From: Pseudofrankia coriaricola
GTDB lineage: Bacteria; Actinomycetota; Actinomycetes; Frankiales; Frankiaceae
DNA: 64,000 bases
Direction: 5' to 3'
Assembly (NCBI RefSeq): GCF_001854805.1
Contig: NZ_MBLO01000248.1
Coordinates: forward strand, 1-64,000
In this document: positions 8,826-16,294 of the stretch, piece after piece
Layout: each line of letters starts with the position of its first letter
Position numbering within the stretch: the stretch's first letter is position 1
Position numbers and translations under genes: made by a program
Notes under the pieces: model-generated
Database searches by the model: none
Told to the model about the DNA's origin: nothing
What the model saw: the letters and a program-made list of their open reading frames with translations, nothing else

Positions 8826-9792
8826 GGGAGCGGGCGACCAGGTCGCCGATCAGCGCGAGGACCGCGATCTGGAAGCCGACCAGGATCGCCAGCATCGTCG
8901 ACGTCGTGACGTGGAAGTTGTACCGGATGACGTCGTAGATCAGCTTCACGAAGCCAAGACCCATGATCCACAGCGCCACCGGCATGAGGACCTTGATCGG
9001 GTCGAAGTACATGACCATCCGCAGGACCTGCAGGATGTAACGCCGCGCGTCCCGGAACGGGTGGAACTTCGACTTCCCGGACCGCTTCGCGTAGTCGATC
9101 GGGATGTAGTCCACCGGGTGCTGGTTGGACAGGAATGCCATCGTGATGGTGGTGACGCAGGAGAACCCGGGCGGCAGCAGCCGCAGGTAGGGCAGCGACA
9201 CCTCACGGCGGAACGCGCGCAGGCCCGAGTTCAGGTCGGGAATCCTCATCCCGGACAGCCGCTGCGCGACCATGCGGATGAACCACTTCGCCGGCACCCG
9301 GGCCCACTTGTGGGTGCCCTCCTCGGTGAGCCGGGCTCCGACGACCTGGTCGACGTCCTGGTGGTCGTCGAGGTACTTGATGAACTCGGGGATCCGCTCG
9401 TTCGGGTAGGTCATGTCGGCGTCGGTCCACACGACGATCTGGCCGCGGGCATCCCGCGTGCCGATCCGGCGGGCGGTGCCGGAGCCGCCATTACGCCGGA
9501 ACGGCATCAGCCGCATCCTCGGGTATTGGGACGCCACCTCGTAGAGCACCGCGAGCGTGTTGTCGGTCGACTTGTCGTCGATCACCAGCAGCTCGTAGCT
9601 GTAGCGGCTGGCGTCCATCGCTCTCGTGATCCGCTCGAGCTCCATGACGACGTGGTCCTGCTCGTTGTAACAGGGCAGCACGATCGTCACGTACGGCGCG
9701 TCTCGCTGGACCGAGAACTGTTCGTCGTCGCCGGGCGCGGTGAGCATGGACGCGTCCGATGGGTGGGGCTGGCGGATGGCGCTGACACTCAC
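8812..9792 (-). CDS. GT2 glycosyltransferase, polyprenyl-phosphate sugar synthase type
   Basis: A 326-residue enzyme resembling dolichyl-phosphate mannose synthase. It shows VTIVLPCYNEQDHV, VIDDKSTDNT, a VWTDADMTYP metal-binding motif and NSGLRAFRRE. Two hydrophobic segments close the protein (LMPVALWIMGLGFVKLIYDV and TMLAILVGFQIAVLALIGDL). Enzymes of this group make polyprenyl-phosphate sugars, which feed membrane GT-C transferases; four GT-C-like proteins are encoded in this window. GTG at 9792 is chosen over the longer frame to 9909 because GGGAG lies upstream and the added residues have no conserved character. It is the first gene of this minus-strand run. Confidence 0.87.
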   Translation of the reverse strand: MSVSAIRQPHPSDASMLTAPGDDEQFSVQRDAPYVTIVLPCYNEQDHVVMELERITRAMDASRYSYELLVIDDKSTDNTLAVLYEVASQYPRMRLMPFRRNGGSGTARRIGTRDARGQIVVWTDADMTYPNERIPEFIKYLDDHQDVDQVVGARLTEEGTHKWARVPAKWFIRMVAQRLSGMRIPDLNSGLRAFRREVSLPYLRLLPPGFSCVTTITMAFLSNQHPVDYIPIDYAKRSGKSKFHPFRDARRYILQVLRMVMYFDPIKVLMPVALWIMGLGFVKLIYDVIRYNFHVTTSTMLAILVGFQIAVLALIGDLVARSRGSS

Positions 9793-9970
9793 GTCGGTCT
9801 GACTCCCGGTCGCGTGCGGAACTGAGCGGCCTCGGCCACCGGACGCGAGCGGGCACTGTGACGCCGCCGGCGGCTTCTGCGCCCCCCAGGGTGACACGGT
9901 GTGGCGCACGCCCAGACAGTGGGCAGGCCGTGGACACGCTATGCGACGGGCGCCGTGTGCCCGCCATCGG

Positions 9971-10156
9971 GCGCTTAGTGCCCTCCCACGTGGTTTTGGG
10001 CCAAGGCACTTGGCGGTGGTACGGCTGGATCCAGGTCACCGAGGTGGCCGAGTTGGCACAGCGCTGACGCACCGTCACCATGAGCGACCAGGCTGCGCTG
10101 GCGGCTCACCAGAACGACCACCCACTGCGCGGCGAGACACCCAAGGCCATGGGATG
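9971..10156 (+). repeat. Duplicated block, copy 1
   Basis: This block matches 10994-11185 in order and orientation. Shared words include GCCCTCCCA, TGGCGGTGGTA, GAGGTGGC, GAGTTGG, GCGCTGA and CATGGGATG. The two copies flank the acetyltransferase gene and lie upstream of the genes starting at 10233 and 11380. Confidence 0.75.
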
Positions 10157-10218
10157 CGGCGGGCGCTGGGCGTCTACGCGCCTTCGGCCCCGGTGCGGGT
10201 GGCCATCGCGGCGGCGCC

Positions 10219-10224
10219 TAGTCT
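10219..10224 (+). promoter_or_regulatory. Candidate -10 box for a leaderless transcript
   Basis: TAGTCT lies 8 bases before the GTG at 10233, the spacing expected when transcription starts at or next to the start codon. No ribosome binding site is visible at that start, which fits a leaderless mRNA, a common arrangement in actinobacteria. No good -35 box is seen. Confidence 0.4.
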
Positions 10225-10232
10225 GGTTTGCC

Positions 10233-10907
10233 GTGGGTGCGTTCAGGAGCGATCTCCGCGAGTACGTCCAGCATGTCCGTGCCCTGCATACGGGCCGGGA
10301 GACGTCGGCGCTGGCGTTCGTCGCCGGGCTGCGCTACCCGCTGGCCTATGGCAAGCCGATCTGGACGGGCTCGCGCACGATCATCGAGGGCCACGAGCGT
10401 TTCGAGTTCAGCCCCGGCGGGGTGATGCGGGTCGGCCTGGGCTCGTTCGGCCTGTCCACCAAGCACGACTCGTCCGTTGTCCGGGTGCATCCGGAAGGAC
10501 GGCTGCGCTGCGAGGGTGTCGTCTCGCTGCAGCGCGGCGTGCGGGTGGTCGTCGACTCCGGGCTGCTGCAGCTGGGCCACGGGGTGAACATCAACGGCTT
10601 CGCGAAGATCCTGGTCCGCGAGCGGGTGTCCATCGGCGAGCACTGCACGATCTCGTGGAACACCCAGATCATGGACAACGACTTCCACCCGATCATCATC
10701 GACGGCGTACAGCAGCCACAGAGCGCGCCGGTCGTGATCGAGGACCACGTCTGGATCGGCACCGGGGCGATCGTGCTGAAGGGCGTGACAATCGGCGAGG
10801 GCGCCGTCGTCGCCGCCGGAGCCGTGGTGACCCGGGACGTCCCGGCCAAGGCGATCGTCGCCGGCTCGCCCGCGAAGGTCATCGGCACCGCCGACACCTG
10901 GTCCTGA
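10233..10907 (+). CDS. Left-handed beta-helix (hexapeptide) acyltransferase
   Basis: A 224-residue protein. The C-terminal half is a left-handed parallel beta helix, with IGEHCTISWNTQIMDNDFHP, a loop, VIEDHVWIGTGAIVLKGV, then IGEGAVVAAGAVVTRDVP and the closing AIVAGSPAKVIG. The FHP histidine and the WIG turn are typical of O-acetyltransferases that modify sugars. Its position among glycosyltransferases suggests acetylation of the glycan or a precursor. GTG at 10233 is preferred although the frame is open to 10080: the extra 51 residues are Arg-rich and lie partly within the duplicated intergenic block, and a -10-like TAGTCT stands just upstream. Confidence 0.85.
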   Translation: MGAFRSDLREYVQHVRALHTGRETSALAFVAGLRYPLAYGKPIWTGSRTIIEGHERFEFSPGGVMRVGLGSFGLSTKHDSSVVRVHPEGRLRCEGVVSLQRGVRVVVDSGLLQLGHGVNINGFAKILVRERVSIGEHCTISWNTQIMDNDFHPIIIDGVQQPQSAPVVIEDHVWIGTGAIVLKGVTIGEGAVVAAGAVVTRDVPAKAIVAGSPAKVIGTADTWS

Positions 10908-10939
10908 GGCCGTCCCGCGGCCGGACGCTCCGCGCCCCA

Positions 10940-10974
10940 GACCTGCCGGATCGGCGAAGCCGATCTGGGAGGTC
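10940..10974 (+). repeat. Dispersed palindrome, family 2, copy 1
   Basis: A stem-loop centred on GATCGGC-GAA-GCCGATC. The 16-bp arms contain two mismatches. The same core with a perfect 14-bp stem is at 22255-22285. It follows the acetyltransferase stop by about 30 bases and could act as a terminator. Confidence 0.65.
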
Positions 10975-10993
10975 GTGATCTGGAGGTCCGCGG

Positions 10994-11185
10994 GCGCTGG
11001 GCGCCCTCCCATGTGGTTCCGGACCCTGGCATATGGCGGTGGTAAGCCTTTGAGCCCGAGCTAACGAGGTGGCTGAGTTGGTACTGCGCTGATGCGCAGT
11101 CACTCGTCATGGCTGGGTTGCGTGCGTTGCTCGCCGGAACGAGATCGTGACCACCCAGTGGCTCGACGTCGAAGCTCATGGGATG
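10994..11185 (+). repeat. Duplicated block, copy 2
   Basis: This is the partner of 9971-10156, diverged by substitutions and a few small insertions. Both copies end in CATGGGATG. It lies upstream of the DUF2142-like gene. Confidence 0.75.
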
Positions 11186-11379
11186 TCTGAGAACGCCGCC
11201 ACGCGCCCATCGGTTCAGGTTCACCATGAGCGGTGCCGGCCGGCGTCCGTGACGGCCAGATCCTGGTCGATATCCTGGTCGATCGGGGCGAATTGGGCCG
11301 ATCAGGTATATCCGTTGCTGGCGGTGCGCTGGTGAGCCCCTACGATGACAGGCGTCCATCGCCCGGGGGGTCTTTCACT

Positions 11380-13437
11380 GTGCCCACTGTTGTGGAAGGC
11401 CGGCATCCGGCCGTCGCCGACGCCCGCCAGCTGCTGCCGCCTGAGGTGCGGTTCCGCCCGTGGCGGGTGCTGCGGTCCGTGCCGGCACCCGTCTGGCTGA
11501 TCACGGCCGCGTTCGCCCTGCTGCTGGGCACCTGGTCGATGCTGGTGCCGCAGTACCACGCACCGGACGAGCCGCACCACGTCGATGCCGTGATGCGCCT
11601 GGCCGAGGGCAAGGGCTGGCCGCCCACCGGGCATGCCCTTGTCTCGCCCGAGACGGTCGGCTCGATCGCCGCCGCGCCCTACGGCACCCGGGACAAGCCA
11701 CGCGAGCTCGCCGTCGGGCCGTTCACGGAGGCGGACGCCCCCGCGCGCACGGACCGGCCCGAGTGGGGCGAACTGGCCAGGCCCGGCCAGCCGGCACCCG
11801 ACGTGCAGCAGATGCTGCAGCACCCGCCGCTCTACTACCTGGCCGGCGCGGCGCTGGTGAAGCTGCCGCCGGGTGCGCCGCAGGACCTGCGGTTCGACCT
11901 CGTCATCGGCCTGCTGCGGCTGATGAGTGTGCTGATGGTCGCGCCGCTGCCGCTGCTGGCCTGGGCGGCCGCGGACCGGCTCACCGAAAGCCGCGTCGCC
12001 GGCCGGATCGCCGCGCTGGTGCCGCTGGCGGTTCCGATGCTCACCCACATCGGGTCGAGCGTGAACAACGACGCCCTGCTGGTGCTCACCGGGGCGCTTA
12101 CGACCCTGGCGCTGTGTTACGTGCTGCGCGGCGACACCTCGTTGCGCACAGCCTGCTGGCTGGGCGCGTTCATCGGCGTCACGATGCTGTCGAAGTCGCT
12201 GGGCGTCGTGTTCGTCCCGATGGCGATCGTGGCCTACGTGCTGGCCTGGCTGCGCGCCCGCAAGGCCCTGGCCCGGGCCGGTACCCAGGCACCCGATGCC
12301 GGCGCGGCCGGACTCGGCGCCGCCACGGGCGGCCGGCGCGAGGGCGGCGACTCCGCCCCGTTCCTGCTCGCCGAGGCGGCGGCCGGGCCGGCGGTACCGG
12401 CCGGCGCCGCCCGCTTCCCCTGGCGGCCGCTGCTGGTCGGGTCGGCCGCGGCGCTCGCCTTCGGCGCCTGGTGGTTCGTCGTCAACGTCGTCCGCTACCA
12501 CTCCTTCCAGCCGTCGACGCCCGGGTTCACACCCGGCAGCAAGCTGTCCGGCTGGGGCGAGTACGCCGACGTGCTGGTCAACGGCACGATCCTGCGCTGG
12601 TGGGGCGACTTCGGCTGGTTCGAGGCGCACGTACCGGAGCTGGCGGCCCGGATCGGCACCGCGGTGATCGCGGTGCTCGTCGCCGTCGGGATCGCCCAGG
12701 CACGCGGGGCGACCCGGCGGGTCGATCTGCTGCTGATGGTGTGGCCGACGGCGGGCCTGTTCGCCCTGATGACGCTGCAGTCCGGGCTGCACTTCCACCG
12801 GACCTACCACGTCAGCGGCATCTCCGGCCGGTACCTGTTCGCCGGGATCGCGGCGCTGGCCGTCGCGGTCGGCGCGGGCGCCGCCTCGACCGGCCGGTTC
12901 TCCCGGTTCGCCCCGCCACTGGTGCTCGCCGCGGCGCTCGCGATGCAGGGCATTGCCGGCCAGCTGCTGTTCCGCCGCTGGTGGGAAGGCCCGGGTGGCG
13001 GGCCCCGCACCGGCTTCTCCAACCTGCTGGCCTGGTCGCCGTGGCCGGAGCTCGCGGTCGAGATCGTGATCGGTCTGTGCGCGCTGACGCTGCTGGCGAT
13101 CATCGTCTGGTCGGTGGTCTTCGCGATCCGCCCGGTACCGCGCGACCCGGGCGAGCGCGACGACCACGCGGGCCGAGGCGGCGCGCCCGCGCCGGCGCTC
13201 GCGGCGACCGGCGGCGTGGACGGCGCGACGGGCGGCTACGACTGGTTCGCCGACGGCCCGGGCGGTCGCACCGGTGCGCACCCAACCACTCCCGCCGGCT
13301 CGGCCGGCCCTGCTGGCTCTGCTGGCTCTGGCGGCTCCACCGGCCCGTTCGGCCTCGGTCCCGAACCGTCGAACGAGGCGGAGCAGACGATGTCCATCCC
13401 CCGCCGTCCCGGCGCCCATCGCCACCGTCGCCCCTGA
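11380..13437 (+). CDS. Polytopic membrane protein, DUF2142/GT-C-like
   Basis: A 685-residue protein with many hydrophobic helices. The first (VWLITAAFALLLGTWSMLV) is followed by an extracytoplasmic loop with the acidic APDEPHHVDA motif that marks DUF2142-type proteins, thought to be GT-C glycosyltransferases using lipid-phosphate sugars. A long loop before the second helix contains QHPPLYY, and the SSVNNDALL motif follows. The C-terminal 90 residues are Gly/Ala-rich and soluble. GTG at 11380 is chosen because GGGGGG lies about 10 bases upstream and the sequence ahead is poorly protein-like. Similar proteins are at 40967 and 52399. Likely role: adding sugars to the polymer on the outer face of the membrane. 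Confidence 0.78.
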   Translation: MPTVVEGRHPAVADARQLLPPEVRFRPWRVLRSVPAPVWLITAAFALLLGTWSMLVPQYHAPDEPHHVDAVMRLAEGKGWPPTGHALVSPETVGSIAAAPYGTRDKPRELAVGPFTEADAPARTDRPEWGELARPGQPAPDVQQMLQHPPLYYLAGAALVKLPPGAPQDLRFDLVIGLLRLMSVLMVAPLPLLAWAAADRLTESRVAGRIAALVPLAVPMLTHIGSSVNNDALLVLTGALTTLALCYVLRGDTSLRTACWLGAFIGVTMLSKSLGVVFVPMAIVAYVLAWLRARKALARAGTQAPDAGAAGLGAATGGRREGGDSAPFLLAEAAAGPAVPAGAARFPWRPLLVGSAAALAFGAWWFVVNVVRYHSFQPSTPGFTPGSKLSGWGEYADVLVNGTILRWWGDFGWFEAHVPELAARIGTAVIAVLVAVGIAQARGATRRVDLLLMVWPTAGLFALMTLQSGLHFHRTYHVSGISGRYLFAGIAALAVAVGAGAASTGRFSRFAPPLVLAAALAMQGIAGQLLFRRWWEGPGGGPRTGFSNLLAWSPWPELAVEIVIGLCALTLLAIIVWSVVFAIRPVPRDPGERDDHAGRGGAPAPALAATGGVDGATGGYDWFADGPGGRTGAHPTTPAGSAGPAGSAGSGGSTGPFGLGPEPSNEAEQTMSIPRRPGAHRHRRP

Positions 13438-13503
13438 TCCCCGGGCAGGGCCGCAAACAGGAACTACTTACGGCAACTGGATTGTGGCGCCACGGCGTCG
13501 CGG

Positions 13504-16260
13504 GTGGGACCGCAGACTGAAGACCTGTCGGGGGAGGGCGACCGGCTCGGTCGGGGGTGGTCTGTGCGGCGCAACCAGCACCAGACGCTCGCCTTCCCGC
13601 CCATGGCCGCGAGCCTGCCCGCCCAGCAGGCGCTGACGGTCCCGCCCCACCAGGGACTCACTCTCCCTACGCATCCGACGCACCCGCTGGGCGCCGTCGC
13701 CGCCGACCCGCTTTCCGCCGACGATCCCGAGGAGCTGGGCAGTTACCAGCTGATCGGCCGGCTCGGCGAGGGCGGGATGGGCACCGTCTACCTCGGCGTC
13801 GGCCCGCTTCGCGACGGCCAGTCGATCCCCGGCGGCGCCTCCCCCGGCGGCGCCGCTCCTGGTGGCGGTCCGGCCGACGACGCGGCGACCGGCGGGGCGG
13901 CGAAGATCGGGCCGAACGGCATCGAGGGCGATCTGCGCCTGGTCGCGATCAAGATGATTCGGGCGGACCTGGCCCGGCTGCCCGAGTTCCGGGAGAGGTT
14001 CCTGCGTGAGGCGGACGTGGCGCGCCGGGTCGCCCGGTTCTGCACCGCGGAGGTGCTCGAGGTCGTCGACCCGCCGGACGGCCCGCCCTACCTGGTCACC
14101 GAGTACATCGACGGGCTGACGCTCACCCACGCCGTGCTCGCCGGCGGCCCGCTGCGCACCGGCGACCTGGAACGGCTGGCCGTCAGCGTCGCCGCCGCGC
14201 TGACCGCGATCCACGGGGCCGGGCTGGTACACCGCGACCTCAAACCGTCGAACGTGATCCTCTCCTCGCTCGGCCCGCGCGTCATCGACTTCGGCATCGC
14301 CAGGGCCACCGACGCGCACGGCGTGCTGAGCCACGACATCCAGCGGATCGGCACACCAGCGTTCATGGCCCCCGAACAGGCCAACGGCCGGCTGGTGACG
14401 GCCGCGGCGGACATCTTCGCCTGGGGCGGGCTGGTCACCTACGCCAGCACCGGCGTGCTGCCCTTCGGCGACGGGCCAACGCCGGTCCAGCTCTACCGGG
14501 TCGTCCACCTGGAGCCGAATCTGGAAGGCCTCGGCCCGGCGCTGCGCCCGATCGTCGAGCACGCGATGCGCAAGGACCCCGCGCAGCGCCCGACCGCCCA
14601 GGAGCTCTTCCTGCGCCTGGTCGGCATGGGCCCACCGACCCACCCCGACCCGGCGGTGAGCCGGGCGATCCGCTCAGGCGCGATCCCCGGCCAGCCGCCG
14701 GCCGCGGGCGCGGGCGCGGACACCGACGGGCCCACGGACACCGACCCGCCCCTGGCCGCAGGCGAGGCCGGTGCCACCGGCGCGCGTGGGCCCGCCGGGG
14801 ACGCGGCGGGCGGGCCGGGTGGCGTCGGCGCACCCTCGGGCGGCGACGGCCCGGCCGGCGGCGAAGCCCTCGGCGGGTACGCCGGCCCGCCGGACCGGAC
14901 CTGGCGAGACCGGCTGCGCCACGGCTCCCTGATGATCACCCCGTTGCTCGCGCTGATGCTGATCGCGGTCCTGATCCCGGTGGTGCTCGGACGGGCACCC
15001 GCGCCAAGCCCGACGCCGGCCGCGCTCGCCGCCGAGGTCGCCGCGTCCGCCGATGAGATCCGTTCCACCGACGCGGGCCTGGCCGACGCGCTGAGCCTCG
15101 CCGCCTTCCGGATCAACCCGGCCCCGACCGCCCGGGCGAGCCTGCGCACCTCGTTCGCCGGCGCCGCGGCGAGCCCGCTTTCCGGGCATACCGCGTCGGT
15201 GCTCGGCGTCGCCGTGAGCCTCGACGGCCGGCTCGCCGCCACCGCGTCCGCCGACGGCACCACCCGCCTCTGGGACCTCGCGGCCCTGACCGGCCAGGCT
15301 GGGGGGATGGCATCTCGGGGAACGCCGTCGAGGGAGGCGCCGTCGCCGGCGCGGCCCCCCGCGCCGCTCGCGGTGCTGAGCGGGCACGACGGCTGGGTCA
15401 CCGCCGCCGCCTTCAGCCCGGACGGGACCCTCCTGGCCACCGCGGGCTACGACCGCACCGTGCTCCTGTGGGACGTGAGCAACCCGGCCAGCCCGGTGAA
15501 GATCGCGACGCTGACCGGCCACGAGGGCTATGTTCTGTCCGTCGCGTTCAGCGCGGACGGCGGGCTGCTGGCGACGTCCGGCCACGACGACACGGCCCGG
15601 ATCTGGGACGTCCATGACCCGAGGCGCCCGACGGAGCTGAGCGTCCTGACCGGCCACACCGGCTGGGTGCGCCACGTTTCATTCAGCCCCGACGGCCGGC
15701 TGCTGGCGACGGCGAGCACCGATCACACGGCCCGCCTCTGGGAGCTCAGCGACCCCCGCCATCCCCGCGAGCTGGCCACCCTGTCCGGTCACACCGACTA
15801 CGTCTGGGCTGTGGCCTTCAGCCCAGACGGCCGCCAGCTCGCCACCGGCGGCTATGACGGCACCGCGCGCCTGTGGGACGTCACCGACCCGAACCACCCG
15901 CGCCTCCTCGAGACGATCAAGGCGGATTCCCGCTGGGTGCTCGCGCTGGCCTTCAGCCCCGACGGCCGCATGCTCGCCACCGCCGGCCGCGACGACACGG
16001 TCCATCTCTGGGACCTCACCACAAGTGGCCCGCCCGCCGCCGTCGGCAGGCTTTCCGGCCACACCGACTGGATCCAGGATCTCGCCTTCACCCCTGACGG
16101 CCAGTCAGTCCTCACCGCGGCCTCGGACCACACGGCGCGGCTGACTCCGATCGACGACACCACGCTTCTGGCGACCGCCTGCCGCACCGGGTCCAACCGG
16201 CTGGATCCCGTCCAGTGGCAGCACTACATCCCCGCGGCCCCCTACCGCCCCGTCTGCTGA
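13504..16260 (+). CDS. Membrane Ser/Thr protein kinase with WD40 sensor domain
   Basis: A 918-residue receptor-like kinase. The kinase domain (about 80-375) has the glycine loop LGEGGMGTV (87-95), Lys150 in VAIKMIR, HRDLKPSN (243-250), DFG (262-264) and APE (289-291), so the catalytic residues are intact. An unusual Gly/Pro-rich insertion of about 45 residues separates the glycine loop from the lysine. A disordered Gly/Ala/Pro linker leads to one transmembrane helix (about 477-497), then seven WD40 repeats with GH starts and WD/WE ends, enough for one complete propeller outside the cell. It probably couples an external or wall signal to phosphorylation of glycan enzymes. The start is uncertain; GTG at 13561 and ATG at 13603 are alternatives. 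Confidence 0.9.
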   Translation: MGPQTEDLSGEGDRLGRGWSVRRNQHQTLAFPPMAASLPAQQALTVPPHQGLTLPTHPTHPLGAVAADPLSADDPEELGSYQLIGRLGEGGMGTVYLGVGPLRDGQSIPGGASPGGAAPGGGPADDAATGGAAKIGPNGIEGDLRLVAIKMIRADLARLPEFRERFLREADVARRVARFCTAEVLEVVDPPDGPPYLVTEYIDGLTLTHAVLAGGPLRTGDLERLAVSVAAALTAIHGAGLVHRDLKPSNVILSSLGPRVIDFGIARATDAHGVLSHDIQRIGTPAFMAPEQANGRLVTAAADIFAWGGLVTYASTGVLPFGDGPTPVQLYRVVHLEPNLEGLGPALRPIVEHAMRKDPAQRPTAQELFLRLVGMGPPTHPDPAVSRAIRSGAIPGQPPAAGAGADTDGPTDTDPPLAAGEAGATGARGPAGDAAGGPGGVGAPSGGDGPAGGEALGGYAGPPDRTWRDRLRHGSLMITPLLALMLIAVLIPVVLGRAPAPSPTPAALAAEVAASADEIRSTDAGLADALSLAAFRINPAPTARASLRTSFAGAAASPLSGHTASVLGVAVSLDGRLAATASADGTTRLWDLAALTGQAGGMASRGTPSREAPSPARPPAPLAVLSGHDGWVTAAAFSPDGTLLATAGYDRTVLLWDVSNPASPVKIATLTGHEGYVLSVAFSADGGLLATSGHDDTARIWDVHDPRRPTELSVLTGHTGWVRHVSFSPDGRLLATASTDHTARLWELSDPRHPRELATLSGHTDYVWAVAFSPDGRQLATGGYDGTARLWDVTDPNHPRLLETIKADSRWVLALAFSPDGRMLATAGRDDTVHLWDLTTSGPPAAVGRLSGHTDWIQDLAFTPDGQSVLTAASDHTARLTPIDDTTLLATACRTGSNRLDPVQWQHYIPAAPYRPVC

Positions 16261-16294
16261 CAACCACCCCACGGCCCAGCCGCGGCCAAACAGG

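Larger units (their letters stand above)
9793..10232. other. Divergent intergenic region carrying copy 1 of a duplicated block
   Basis: About 440 bases between a minus-strand GT2 gene and the plus-strand acetyltransferase. Positions 9971-10156 are copy 1 of an imperfect direct repeat. The rest shows no gene. A frame runs through it ahead of the acetyltransferase, but the region has no protein-like features. Confidence 0.5.
10908..11379. other. Intergenic region with palindrome and copy 2 of the duplicated block
   Basis: About 470 bases. It holds a hairpin of the second palindrome family (10940-10974), which may terminate the acetyltransferase transcript, and the second copy of the duplicated block (10994-11185). 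TACGAT at 11341-11346 could be a -10 box for the gene at 11380. Nothing else was recognised. Confidence 0.5.

Noticed and set aside
10080-10232. An N-terminal extension of the acetyltransferase
   Set aside because: It lies partly in the duplicated intergenic block and is Arg-rich; the beta-helix family does not need it and a -10-like box precedes the later GTG.
11302-13425. A 707-codon minus-strand frame opposite the DUF2142-like gene
   Set aside because: The translation is rich in Arg, Gly and Gln with no hydrophobic helices or motifs, and the plus-strand frame has membrane helices and the family loop.
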